Shown here: positions 16,628 to 24,879 of the stretch, in pieces | Layout of the letters: every line of letters begins with the position of its first letter | Position numbering within the stretch: the first letter of the stretch is position 1 | Assembly (NCBI GenBank): GCA_023458595.1 | Contig: JAEWYT010000016.1 | Span: 1-64,000 of the forward strand | Direction: 5' to 3' | Source of the DNA: Pseudomonadota bacterium | Lineage (GTDB): Bacteria > Pseudomonadota > Alphaproteobacteria > Rhizobiales > Tepidamorphaceae | DNA length: 64,000 nucleotides | Program-made: the position numbers and the translations under genes | The notes under the pieces: generated by a model | Seen by the model: the letters and a program-made list of their open reading frames with translations, nothing else | Told to the model about the DNA's origin: nothing | Databases searched by the model: none

Positions 16628-18493
16628 TCAGTCGCGATTCCGGATGCCCTCGACCAGGTCGGAGAAGAAGGCCCGGTTGAGCCGCAGCGCGGTCACGCTG
16701 TGCCCGCCCTGGCCGGCGCCGGAAACCGAGTAGACGGGTTTGGTGAGGCCGACGGTCTGGGTTCCCCAGAGGATCGCCTGCATGCCGATCCCGCCGTTGG
16801 AGACCGCGGCGGCGACCGGCGCGGCCGAGACGGCAAGCGCCAGGCTTGCCTGCGCGACGACCGTGCGCAGCGGCTTCCAGTCGAGGTTCAGGCCGTTTTC
16901 CCTGACGTGGCGCGCCACGATGGCGATCAGCAGCAGGGCGTAGATCGCCGCGTTCAGGCACGCGAATATGTAGAAGCCCTTCGCGACACGGATGTCGGTC
17001 AGGAGGAGCGCGGGCGCCGCCGCGCCCAGGGCGAGGAAGACGTAGGGCAGCAGGACGCGGAAGGGCAGGGGTCCGGCGGGGTCGCCGCCCTTCGGGGTCA
17101 CGCGAAAATCGACGAAGGTGCCGCTCAGCCAGTCGCGAATGCCGGCCAGGGTGCCGATGAAGGACCACGGCCAGCGTGCGAACAGAAACAGCAGCCCTTC
17201 CCAGCTGAGCACCTTGGCGTCCTGCGGCCGCAGCCAGCCGCCGGCCTTCATCCGGTAGGCCATCGCCACGAGGATGAACGAAATCGGGAAGAAGTGGACG
17301 AGGAAGCCCGGGTAGGTGACGCCGATGAAATTGACGTCGAAGACCAGCGCCGCGATCGGCATGGCGTACATGATCGCCATGAACAGGGAGAAAAGCGGAT
17401 ACCAGAGCTCGGAGAACAGGAACTGGAACTTCAGCCGTCCGGGCAGGGTCGGGAAGTAGACCGGCGTGTACTGCAGCAGGATCATCATCAGGCTGCGCGA
17501 CCACTGGAATTCCTGCGTCACGAGGTCCGCGAAGGTATTCGGCCCGTCCCCGTGGGCGATCGCGTCGAAGGCGTGCACGCCGCGCCAGCCGTGGGAATTC
17601 ATCATCAGCGTGGTGGAGTGGTCCTCGGCGAGCTCGGGCCCCAGCCCCCCGATCTCCTTCAGCGCGCTGGTGCGCACGGCGTAGTGCGATCCGATGCACA
17701 GGGGCGCCCAGCCGGCGTTGTAGCCGACCTGCAGGGCCCCGTGCAGCGTGCCCTCCGCGTATAGCCGGCTCCGTGCGGACCAGCTCTGGGCGGCGTTCTT
17801 GTCGCAGATGCTGGGGGCCGAAACATATCCGATCGCCGGGTCGGCGAACGGCTTGACCATCTCCTCCAGATAGGTGGGCGTCGGCACGTGGTCGGCATCG
17901 AGCTGGGAGACGATGTCGTAGTTGTCGTAGCCGCAATGGTCGTAGAAATAGGCGAGGTTGCCTTCCTTGCAGCGCGTGCGCCGGGGCCAGGTGGTGCGGT
18001 GGTAGTCGGACTGCCCGCGCCGCGTGGATATCCTCACCCCGTGCGTCTCGCACCAGGCGACGGTCTCGGGGCTCGGATCCTCGTCGGCGAGCCACGTGTC
18101 GTGCGGATAGGTCTGGCCGAGCATCGCCTGGAGCGTCTCGGCGACGACCTCGAACGGCTCCGACGGTGCCTTCGTCACGACCATGGCCACGCGGAGGTTC
18201 CGCGGCGCCCTGCGGTCCGGGTCCGGCATGAGGGCGTTCCGGAATATCGCCATCGGGTAGAGCGGCAGGAGCGTCACCCACGCCACCACCAGCGTGATGA
18301 TCGCGTAGCGGAGCGTGCCGATATTGTGCTCCGGCTGAAGCCACCAGATCCAGAAATACGCGAGGGCGACCAGATAGAGCAGGCTGCTCGCCGCGTACTC
18401 CCATTTCCTGGGGCCGGTCATCAAGGGAACCAGCAGGTGTCCATTGTCCCGCTGCCGGTGCGTCATGACCCGAGGATGGACGATTCCGGTCAT
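16628..18493 (-). CDS. Cellulose-synthase-like GT2 polysaccharide synthase
   Basis: A processive-type family 2 glycosyltransferase of 621 residues in the inner membrane. Two N-terminal membrane helices precede the GT-A domain, with WLADEDPSPETVAW, the DxD-type DADHVP, an ELAEDH acidic motif (acceptor base) and QEFQWSRS in place of the usual QxxRW. Several C-terminal membrane segments and a beta-strand region (FVDFRVTPKGG) follow, the latter like the tail of bacterial cellulose synthases. The start codon ATG overlaps the galE stop as ATGA. UDP-xylose and UDP-galactose/glucose enzymes are encoded directly upstream, so the polymer may contain those sugars. No cyclic-di-GMP PilZ domain is recognisable. 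Product unknown. Confidence 0.9.
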   Translation of the reverse strand: MTGIVHPRVMTHRQRDNGHLLVPLMTGPRKWEYAASSLLYLVALAYFWIWWLQPEHNIGTLRYAIITLVVAWVTLLPLYPMAIFRNALMPDPDRRAPRNLRVAMVVTKAPSEPFEVVAETLQAMLGQTYPHDTWLADEDPSPETVAWCETHGVRISTRRGQSDYHRTTWPRRTRCKEGNLAYFYDHCGYDNYDIVSQLDADHVPTPTYLEEMVKPFADPAIGYVSAPSICDKNAAQSWSARSRLYAEGTLHGALQVGYNAGWAPLCIGSHYAVRTSALKEIGGLGPELAEDHSTTLMMNSHGWRGVHAFDAIAHGDGPNTFADLVTQEFQWSRSLMMILLQYTPVYFPTLPGRLKFQFLFSELWYPLFSLFMAIMYAMPIAALVFDVNFIGVTYPGFLVHFFPISFILVAMAYRMKAGGWLRPQDAKVLSWEGLLFLFARWPWSFIGTLAGIRDWLSGTFVDFRVTPKGGDPAGPLPFRVLLPYVFLALGAAAPALLLTDIRVAKGFYIFACLNAAIYALLLIAIVARHVRENGLNLDWKPLRTVVAQASLALAVSAAPVAAAVSNGGIGMQAILWGTQTVGLTKPVYSVSGAGQGGHSVTALRLNRAFFSDLVEGIRNRD

Positions 18494-19476
18494 GCCGCCA
18501 GCCTCAGCCCGAAGGTCGGCGCGGCCGTCCTGACGATCGTGTCGATATCGGAAAGGTCGGCGGTGAAGCCGAGCGTCCGCCGCGCCAGGGCGGGGTCGGC
18601 GACGAGCACGGGCGGATCGCCCGCGCGTCGCGGCCCCGCGACGACCGGCACGGCCCGGCCGGTGACGCGCTCGACGGCGGCGAGGATCTCGCGGATCGAC
18701 ACGCCCCGGCCGGTGCCGAGGTTGACCGCGATGCTGTCGCCGCCCTTTGCCAGGCGGTCCGCGGCCAGGACGTGGGCGCGGGCGAGATCGGTGACGTGGA
18801 TGTAGTCGCGCACGCAGGTGCCGTCGTCGGTCTCGTAGTCGTCGCCGAAGACGGCGAGATGCGGGATCGAGCCGGCCGCCGCCATCAGCGCGCGCGGGAT
18901 CAGGTGCGTCTCGGGATCGTGCCGTTCGGCGAGCTCGCCGTCCGGATCGGCGCCCGCGGCGTTGAAATAGCGCAGCGCCGCGTAGCGTATCCCGTAGGCG
19001 GCCGCGTAGTCGGCGACGACCTCCTCCATCATCAGCTTGGTGCGGCCGTACGGGTTGATCGGCTGCTGCCGCTCGCGCTCGTCGATCGGCAGCCTCTGCG
19101 GGATGCCGTAGGTGGCGCAGCTGCTGGACAGGATGACGTTCGTCACGCCGGTCGCCCGGCAGGCGTCGAGCAGCGACAGCGTTCCGGCGACGTTGTTGCG
19201 ATAGTATTTCGCCGGGTCTTCGACCGACTCCCCGACATAGGCGAAGGCCGCGAAGTGGATGACCGCCTCCGGCCTGTGCTCGGCGAGCGTCGCGGTGAGC
19301 CGGCCGGCGTCGAGGATGTCGCCCTGCACGAACGGCCCCCATCGCACCGCGTCCCGGTGGCCGGCGACCAGGTTGTCGTAGGTGATCGGCGCGACGCCGT
19401 GCGCCGCCAGCATCTTGCAGGTGTGGCTTCCGATGTAGCCGGCGCCGCCGGTCACCAGCACGCGTCGTCCGCTCAA
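18490..19476 (-). CDS. galE: UDP-glucose 4-epimerase
   Basis: Interconverts UDP-glucose and UDP-galactose with bound NAD in the cytoplasm. The Rossmann motif VTGGAGYIGSH is at residues 8-18, the catalytic SSSCATYG near 120 and YGRTK (YxxxK) near 146, with RYFNAAGADPDGELAERHDP as expected for GalE. 328 residues. The start is a TTG at 19476 that overlaps the stop of the preceding gene as TTGA and has GGAG eight bases upstream; no ATG or GTG fits. Overlaps on both sides (4 bases each) show tight translational coupling in the polysaccharide operon. Activity on UDP-xylose/UDP-arabinose is also possible given the neighbouring enzyme. Confidence 0.9.
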   Translation of the reverse strand: MSGRRVLVTGGAGYIGSHTCKMLAAHGVAPITYDNLVAGHRDAVRWGPFVQGDILDAGRLTATLAEHRPEAVIHFAAFAYVGESVEDPAKYYRNNVAGTLSLLDACRATGVTNVILSSSCATYGIPQRLPIDERERQQPINPYGRTKLMMEEVVADYAAAYGIRYAALRYFNAAGADPDGELAERHDPETHLIPRALMAAAGSIPHLAVFGDDYETDDGTCVRDYIHVTDLARAHVLAADRLAKGGDSIAVNLGTGRGVSIREILAAVERVTGRAVPVVAGPRRAGDPPVLVADPALARRTLGFTADLSDIDTIVRTAAPTFGLRLAA

Positions 19477-20504
19477 GCCGCGGACTCCGCGATCACCTGT
19501 TCGCCTTCGCTCAGATAGTCGTCGAAATAGGCGATGGTCCTGGCGATTCCTTCGGCGAGCGGAACGGTCGGCTGCCAGCCGAGCTGCTCGCGGGCGCGGG
19601 TGATGTCCGGCCTGCGGCGGCGCGGATCGTCGACGGGAGCGGGATGATAGGCGATCTTCGAGCGCGTTCCCGTCATCTCGACGACCAGTTCCGCGATCTC
19701 GCGGATCGTGAACTCGCCCGGATTGCCGAGGTTGATCGGCCCGGTGACGTGCGCGGGCGACTCCATCAGCCGCAGGAATCCCTCGACGAGGTCGTCCACG
19801 TAGCAGAACGAGCGGGTCTGGTTTCCGTCGCCGTAGATCGTCAGGTCCTGGCCCAGCAGGGCCTGGACGATGAAGTTCGAGACCACCCGCCCGTCGTCCG
19901 GCCGCATGCGCGGCCCGTAGGTGTTGAAGATCCGGCAGACCTTGATCGGCGTGCCGTGGCAGCGGTGATGGTCGAAGAACAGCGTTTCGGCGCAGCGCTT
20001 GCCCTCGTCGTAGCACGCGCGCGGCCCGATCGGGTTGACGTTGCCCCAGTAGTCCTCGTTCTGCGGATGCAGCTCCGGATCGCCGTAGACCTCCGAGGTG
20101 GACGCCTGCAGGACCTTGATGCCGCGCGGCTTCGCCAGCTCGAGCGCATTCAGTGCGCCGAAGACCGAGGTCTTCGTGGTCTTGATCGGGTCCGCCTGGT
20201 AGTCCGGCGGCGAGGCGGGGCAGGCGAGATTGAAGATCTCGTCGACCTCGAGGAAATAGGGCACCGTGACGTCGTGCTCGAGGAACTCGAAGCGGGGATT
20301 GCCCGCCAGATGCGCGAAGTTGCGCCGGGTTCCCGTGTACAGGTTGTCGAGGCAGAGAACCTCGTTCCCCTCCCTCAGCAGGCGCTCGCACAGATGCGAG
20401 CCGAGAAAGCCCGCCCCTCCTGTTACGAGGATACGCTTGGCCCGGGTGCTGTCCGGCGGGACGGGGGCGAGCCCTCGCTGGTTTTCGAATCGATTGACTG
20501 CCAT
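19473..20504 (-). CDS. UDP-glucuronate decarboxylase (UDP-xylose synthase) family protein
   Basis: An extended SDR enzyme that converts UDP-glucuronate to UDP-xylose through a bound NAD-linked 4-keto intermediate. VTGGAGFLGSH lies near residue 27, the TSEVYGDP catalytic Thr/Ser region near 135, and YDEGKR (YxxxK) near 165; RIFNTYGPRMRPDDGRVVSN is typical of UXS enzymes. 343 residues. The ATG at 20504 has a GGA-containing ribosome site, and the domain starts soon after; the upstream in-frame codon at 20561 adds a basic leader of doubtful value. It is the first gene of the operon with galE, GT2 and the GH26-like gene. No UDP-glucose dehydrogenase lies in the window to supply its substrate. A dTDP-glucose dehydratase is a less likely alternative. 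Confidence 0.88.
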   Translation of the reverse strand: MAVNRFENQRGLAPVPPDSTRAKRILVTGGAGFLGSHLCERLLREGNEVLCLDNLYTGTRRNFAHLAGNPRFEFLEHDVTVPYFLEVDEIFNLACPASPPDYQADPIKTTKTSVFGALNALELAKPRGIKVLQASTSEVYGDPELHPQNEDYWGNVNPIGPRACYDEGKRCAETLFFDHHRCHGTPIKVCRIFNTYGPRMRPDDGRVVSNFIVQALLGQDLTIYGDGNQTRSFCYVDDLVEGFLRLMESPAHVTGPINLGNPGEFTIREIAELVVEMTGTRSKIAYHPAPVDDPRRRRPDITRAREQLGWQPTVPLAEGIARTIAYFDDYLSEGEQVIAESAA

Positions 20505-20720
20505 TTCCTGTCCACTGATCCGGCCTTTCGACAACGCCCCCAAAATCGGCTGTCTCGGCACTTCACTTCACGCTCGCTGCCGCACCGGTCGATGCGGCGG
20601 CGCAAGAGCCCGCTCTCGCAGAGCGCGGACGACGGGAGACCGACCGGTCCCGATACTGCGCACCAATTCGAGACCGGTCTCCCGGTTCGGCATTCCGCAG
20701 CGTGATGTAGATGTGCCCGG

Positions 20721-20749
20721 ATTATTGCCTTGAGGTCTGCTACGGTCGA
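20721..20749 (-). promoter_or_regulatory. Candidate sigma-70 promoter of the polysaccharide operon
   Basis: On the minus strand TCGACC (20749-20744) and AATAAT (20726-20721) are 17 bases apart, matching four and five of six consensus bases. The predicted start near 20714 leaves a leader of about 210 bases before the UDP-xylose synthase ATG, long enough for regulation in the untranslated region. Confidence 0.4.
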
Positions 20750-20990
20750 CCCCGACGGCGAGTTTTGCTTCCAGGCAAGACCTTATTGTATGAAGGAGCC
20801 GCAATATTACCTGCTGAACGGGCCGAAACTAACCGTTTTGCACCGTTCTCAGCCGTATCTCCGAATTTTCGTAAAATGCTACCTTTTCCCGGCCGCCGCA
20901 AGGGTGGGCGAGGGTTAAATTACGGCAATCTGCAAGCGACATGATGGCGGAACTTTGGGAAAACATATTTCATATCAATGTGTTATGTAG

Positions 20991-21263
20991 ATATTCGGGT
21001 ATTGGGGGAGCGAAGACGACGCGCGGCACGTCCTGCTTTTAAGGTTATTGGATTGCTTCACAGATGTAATCTGACGTCATGTCACATGCGGAGTTAGTAC
21101 TATAAATTGATTCGCCTAACCGATGGATAGCCTCCAAAAATCTCGGCAAAACCTAGTATACATATTATATTCGCTGGCAAAAAAGCATATTCGATCATAT
21201 TCGCGCCTGCCGATGTGTCGAGCGGCCGTGAAACGGGACAGTCGAGAGGGGCGGGAATATTCG
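20991..21263 (+). repeat. Cluster of five ATATTCG heptamers
   Basis: Exact copies start at 20991, 21167, 21187, 21197 and 21257. The last four are spaced 20, 10 and 60 bases apart, close to whole helical turns, so they would face about the same side of the DNA. Two adjacent copies are extended (CATATTCG at 21186 and 21196). The arrangement suits cooperative binding of a regulator upstream of the polysaccharide operon; that role is an inference. Confidence 0.5.
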
Positions 21264-21437
21264 CAGTCCGGGAAGCTTCGGTGCGAAAAGTACGGGAATC
21301 GACTGCCTCGCTCGCTGCCGTACACGTTCGGATCGGGCGTCCCTCGTCGGCATGGACTTCGCCTGCGACGGGCGACACGGGCGGGGCCGCGGCGTGCGAT
21401 GGGCGAACCGGGAGCGGTCGATCGGCGAGGCGGGGAG

Positions 21438-21514
21438 TGGTGGGCCCGGCAGGACTCGAACCTGCAACCAGACCGTTATGAGCGGCCGGCTCTAACCAAT
21501 TGAGCTACGGGCCC
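21438..21514 (-). tRNA. tRNA with CAT anticodon, probably tRNA-Ile2 (lysidine type)
   Basis: The minus strand folds as a full cloverleaf of 77 bases. The acceptor stem GGGCCCG pairs with CGGGCCC, the D-arm contains TAGCTCAATTGGTTAGAGC, the anticodon loop is CTCATAA with anticodon CAT, the T-loop is GGTTCGAGTCC, and CCA is encoded at the 3' end. The body (GAGCCGGCCGCTCATAACGG, then TCTGGTTGC) resembles the bacterial isoleucine tRNA whose C34 is changed to lysidine by TilS rather than elongator or initiator Met tRNA. Automatic tools often label it tRNA-Met. Confidence 0.93.
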
Positions 21515-21597
21515 GGGGAGGCAATCCGGAGCCCTCCTTATCGCAGGGCGCCGCGCCTTGGGCAACCGGGCGGATGGGCGTCGGAAGCAGGCGGTTT

Positions 21598-22347
21598 CTA
21601 CGTCAGTCCGCCGTCGGCGAGGATCGACTGGCCGGTGATCCAGCCGGACTCCTCGGAGGCCAGGAACGTGACGATGCCGGCGATGTCGCCGGGCTGGCCG
21701 ATTCGCTGCAGCGGCGTCATGGCGCGCACCGCTTCGCCGCGTTCGGCCACCGCGGCCGCCGTCATGTCGGTCTCGATCAGCCCCGGGGCGACGGCGTTGA
21801 CGGTGATGCCCTTCGGCCCGAGTTCCTTGGAAGCCGCGCGGGTGATCGCGCCGACCGCGGCCTTGGATCCGGCGTATGCGGAGGTCGTCGCCATCGGCAC
21901 GATGGCGAGGCGGGAGGAGAAGTTGACGATCCGCCCGCCCGGCGATGGCAGGTGAGGCGCCGCCGCCTGCATCGTCATCAGCGTGCCGAGCACGTTGGTG
22001 TCGAAGATCGAGCGGTAGTGGTCCTCGTCGATCTTGTCGAGCGTCTGGTAGGTGCCGATTCCCGCCGCGTTGACGAGCACGTCGAGGCGGCCGAAGGCGT
22101 CTACCGTGCTCCGGACCATCCCCCTGGCGTCCGCCGGTTTCGCCACGTCCCCGGCGAAGGCTTCCGCCCTGCCGCCGAGCGCCTCGATCTCCGCCGCCAT
22201 CGCCGCCGCCGCGCCAGCGTCGGAGCGGTAGCCGATCGCCACGTCCGCGCCGAGACTGGCGAAACGGCGGGCGACCTCGGCGCCGATGCCCCGGCTGCCG
22301 CCGGTCACCAGCACCGCCTTGCCGCGGAAGGGTCGTGCGTCGGTCAT
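21598..22347 (-). CDS. SDR family oxidoreductase (FabG-like)
   Basis: A classical short-chain dehydrogenase of 249 residues using NAD(P)H. Cofactor motif VTGGSRGIGAEVA is near residue 14, NAAG near 90, catalytic Ser in NFSSRL and YAGSK (YxxxK) near 156, and the C-terminal ILADGG is standard. It is the last gene of the minus-strand TRAP/aldolase operon, 20 bases after the quinone reductase gene, so it probably acts on the imported or cleaved carbon compound rather than in fatty acid synthesis. Confidence 0.9.
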   Translation of the reverse strand: MTDARPFRGKAVLVTGGSRGIGAEVARRFASLGADVAIGYRSDAGAAAAMAAEIEALGGRAEAFAGDVAKPADARGMVRSTVDAFGRLDVLVNAAGIGTYQTLDKIDEDHYRSIFDTNVLGTLMTMQAAAPHLPSPGGRIVNFSSRLAIVPMATTSAYAGSKAAVGAITRAASKELGPKGITVNAVAPGLIETDMTAAAVAERGEAVRAMTPLQRIGQPGDIAGIVTFLASEESGWITGQSILADGGLT

Positions 22348-22367
22348 GATCTTGGGCCTCCGTTCTG

Positions 22368-23093
22368 TCAGCGCGCCTTCGCCCAGGCGTTCTCGGGGAC
22401 GAGGTCGAGCGGGTTCTGCGGCCTCAGGCTGCGGTCGGCGGGTTTCGCGGCGATCTCGACGACGCGGTGCGCCAGCGCGTCCAGATAGGCCGCCCGGCCG
22501 GCGTCGTCGGCGCGCGGGGCGGCGTAGGCGACGAACGGCTCCTCGGTCTCGTAACCGAGATAGCGCAGGATCAGTCGCTGCGGCTGGTAGAGGACGTTCT
22601 CGATCGGGCCGTAGACGCCGTCTGGGCCGAAACGCATGGTGGGGCCGCCGGTCGTGACCGAGAGGAGGGCGTGGCGGCCGCGGAACAGGCCGGTGTCGTA
22701 GCGGGCGCCGTCGACGTAGCCGAAGCCGTAGGCGAGGACACGGTCGAACCAGCCCTTCAGGATCGCCGGCACGCCGCCCCACCAGAGGGGAAACTGCAGG
22801 ATGAGAAAATCCGCCTCGGCGACACGCCGCTGCTCGCGGGCGATTTCCGGCGAGAAGCCGCCGGTGCGGGCCGCGTGCGCCTGCTCGCTCTGGTAGTGGA
22901 AGACGTCCGGATTGGCGGCCGAGACGAAATCGTGCCGCCCGGCGACGGGATCGAAGCCCTCGCCGTAGAGATCCGACACCGTCACCCGGTGTCCGGCTTC
23001 CCGCAGCGCGGCGGTGGCGCGTTCGGCCAGCGCCGCGTTGAAGGATTTCGGCTCCGGATGCGCGTAGACGATCAGGACGTTCTTGCCCGTCAT
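22368..23093 (-). CDS. NAD(P)H:quinone reductase / flavodoxin-like fold protein
   Basis: A 241-residue FMN- or FAD-binding oxidoreductase of the Flavodoxin_2 (KefF/MdaB/NQO1-like) family. N-terminal VLIVYAHPEPKSFNAAL, the REQRRVAEADFLILQFPLWW segment near residue 88 and KGWFDRVLAYGF are diagnostic. The start ATG overlaps the stop of the upstream hydrolase gene as ATGA. Within the operon it could detoxify quinones or reduce an aromatic intermediate; its substrate is not evident. Confidence 0.88.
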   Translation of the reverse strand: MTGKNVLIVYAHPEPKSFNAALAERATAALREAGHRVTVSDLYGEGFDPVAGRHDFVSAANPDVFHYQSEQAHAARTGGFSPEIAREQRRVAEADFLILQFPLWWGGVPAILKGWFDRVLAYGFGYVDGARYDTGLFRGRHALLSVTTGGPTMRFGPDGVYGPIENVLYQPQRLILRYLGYETEEPFVAYAAPRADDAGRAAYLDALAHRVVEIAAKPADRSLRPQNPLDLVPENAWAKAR

Positions 23094-24034
23094 GCCGCGA
23101 GATCGAGCAGCTTGGCGGCGTTGTGCGACGTGATCGTGCGGATGTCGTCGGAGGACACCTGCAGGTCGAGCAGCATGTCGACGATCATCCGGTAGCCGTC
23201 GACCGGCTTCGGCGCCTGCGTCAGGCCGAGGTCGGAGCCGAGGATCGTCTTGTCGACGCCGGCGATCTTGAGCAGGCGCGCCATGTCCTGCGGGTCGTGC
23301 TTCTTCGCGCGGCCGTCGATGAACATGCAGATCGAGTGCTCCATATAGACGCCGAGACCCGCGAGCTGGCGGATGTCCTCGTCGGAGAAGCCGACGACGT
23401 AGGTCGGGTGGTTCACAAGCATCTTCTTGATGCCGCGCTTCACCGCCTCCTCGAACAGGACGTGCTGCTCGGAGACGTGCAGGTGCCCGCCGGCGAGGAT
23501 GATGTCGCCTTCCGCGATCAGGTCGAGGCATTGCCTGGCCTCGTCGATCAGGGCGCCGTTCGCGTCGAGGACGGTGAGCGGGATCGGCGGCAGCATGGGC
23601 TTGGCCGTCTTCGGGAAGGATTTCGACTCGTAGGCCTTGATGTGGTTCGCCGCCGCGAAAGTCGGCATCCATACGATCTTGCCGCCGAGCTTGATCGCGT
23701 GGTCGACCGCGTGCGGATTGATCCCGCCCGAGGCGTTGTTGAGCGCGACGCCCGAGAAGAGCTTGATCTCCGCGTCCGGATAGACAGACTTCAGCACCTG
23801 GCAGTGCGGCATGCCCACATAGTAGTGGTCCTTGTAGAGCAGGGCCTTGAACCCCGCGTCCCGCGCCTCCAGGAAGGCCTGGTGGTGGTCGAGGATGCGC
23901 GGCATCGCCGCCGGCCCGCTGTGGCAGTGCAGGTCGACCGCGCCGACCAGCAGTTCGGCGATCTGCGCGGCCCGTCCGGGCTCGAACTCGGGCGCCGGCA
24001 CTATCATCGGATAGTCGGTGGTCGTCTCAGCCAT
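23090..24034 (-). CDS. Metal-dependent hydrolase-like protein (DUF6282/amidohydrolase type)
   Basis: A 314-residue protein with the metal-site pattern of a TIM-barrel amidohydrolase: VDLHCHSGPAAMPR near residue 34 (HxH), a KDHYY segment near 69, GHLHVSEQH near 198, a NHPTY His near 219 and a terminal acidic GSDLG near 272. I believe it belongs to the DUF6282 group of uncharacterised hydrolases, from memory. GGAGAAA lies just before the ATG at 24034. It sits between an HpaI-type aldolase and a quinone reductase and is coupled to the latter by an ATGA overlap, so it probably opens a lactone, amide or similar bond in the same pathway. Confidence 0.8.
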   Translation of the reverse strand: MAETTTDYPMIVPAPEFEPGRAAQIAELLVGAVDLHCHSGPAAMPRILDHHQAFLEARDAGFKALLYKDHYYVGMPHCQVLKSVYPDAEIKLFSGVALNNASGGINPHAVDHAIKLGGKIVWMPTFAAANHIKAYESKSFPKTAKPMLPPIPLTVLDANGALIDEARQCLDLIAEGDIILAGGHLHVSEQHVLFEEAVKRGIKKMLVNHPTYVVGFSDEDIRQLAGLGVYMEHSICMFIDGRAKKHDPQDMARLLKIAGVDKTILGSDLGLTQAPKPVDGYRMIVDMLLDLQVSSDDIRTITSHNAAKLLDLAA

Positions 24035-24061
24035 GGCTTTCTCCTCGCATGTACACTTACG

Positions 24062-24847
24062 TCACTTGGTGCCGAGCGCGGCGAGCTCGGAATAGGCCGC
24101 CGCGGCCGCCTTGCGCATGAACCCCTGGTCGGAGGCGACGATGAAGGCGCTCGCGCCGCGCTCCTGGAAGCCCTTTGCCTCCTCGGCATTCGCGACCATC
24201 ACGACGACCGGTTTCCCGACCCTTTTCGCCGCCGACAGGATCACGTCGCAGGCGTCGCGGACTTCGGGCGCGCTGGCGTTCGCGACGCCGTAGGCCATCG
24301 TCAGGTCGCCGCGGCCGATGAAGAAGCCGTCGAGGCCCTCCGTCGCCACGATCGCGTCGATCTCGTCGAGCGCCTCCGGGTCCTCGATCATGGCGATCGC
24401 CGTCACCGTGTCGTCGGACCGGTCGGCGTGCTCCCACATCGCGGTCGCGCCGAAACGGCCGGCCCGCGTGGTGTTCGAGAAGCCGCGCTTGCCCTTCCGG
24501 TAGCGGCAGGCGTCGGCGATCTCCTTCGCCTTCGCGGCAGAGGAGACGTGTGGCACGAGAATGCCGGTCGCCCCGTCGTCGAGCACGGAGAGGATCTTCG
24601 CTGCCGTCGGCTCGGCGACGCGCACCAGCGCGGCGGTGCCGCAGGCGCGGGCCGCCAGGATCGCCGCGTCGATCGTCACGCGGTCCCAGGGCGCGTGCTC
24701 CTCGTCGATGACGACGAACTCGAAGCCGACGTCGCCGATCACCTCGACGGGCTGCGTGGCAGGCGTCTTCATGAAAGTGCCGATCAGAAGCTCGCCGCCG
24801 ATGAAGCGGTGGCGGAAAGGTTTCCCCGGGGAATTGTCCGAACTCAT
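24062..24847 (-). CDS. HpcH/HpaI family aldolase
   Basis: A class II metal-dependent aldolase of 261 residues that cleaves 4-hydroxy-2-oxo acids to pyruvate and an aldehyde. Visible motifs are VIDEEHAPWD near residue 48 (catalytic His and acid), LVRVAEP near 75, the metal-binding IEDPEALDEIDAI near 152 and FFIGRGDLTMAYG near 174. The start is ATG at 24847; a TTG one codon earlier has the better distance to AAGGA. The gene lies directly after the TRAP DctM gene, so the imported acid is likely to be an aldol-type sugar acid or aromatic-derived hydroxy-oxo acid. The exact substrate is unknown. Confidence 0.9.
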   Translation of the reverse strand: MSSDNSPGKPFRHRFIGGELLIGTFMKTPATQPVEVIGDVGFEFVVIDEEHAPWDRVTIDAAILAARACGTAALVRVAEPTAAKILSVLDDGATGILVPHVSSAAKAKEIADACRYRKGKRGFSNTTRAGRFGATAMWEHADRSDDTVTAIAMIEDPEALDEIDAIVATEGLDGFFIGRGDLTMAYGVANASAPEVRDACDVILSAAKRVGKPVVVMVANAEEAKGFQERGASAFIVASDQGFMRKAAAAAYSELAALGTK

Positions 24848-24879
24848 CAAATCGTTTCCTTCACGGTCTTTCGGGTCGG

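Larger units (their letters stand above)
20505..21437. other. Long AT-rich non-coding region between the polysaccharide operon and tRNA-CAT
   Basis: Over 900 bases with no reading frame I would call. The 20700-21260 part is far more AT-rich than the genes around it. It holds a promoter candidate for the operon (20721-20749, minus strand), five ATATTCG heptamers (20991-21263) and runs such as ACTATAAATTGA. It abuts the 3' end of the tRNA, the usual place for integration of mobile DNA, but I found no second copy of the tRNA end. It may also encode an untranslated RNA; nothing decisive is visible. Confidence 0.6.

Noticed and set aside
20711..20944. Plus-strand frame with GKTLLYEGA, resembling the start of CRP/FNR regulators
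   Set aside because: The similarity is only about seven residues, there is no helix-turn-helix, and base composition is that of the AT island. Probably chance.
21123..21503. 126-codon plus-strand frame overlapping the tRNA
   Set aside because: It runs antisense through the tRNA gene and the AT-rich island with no recognisable domain.
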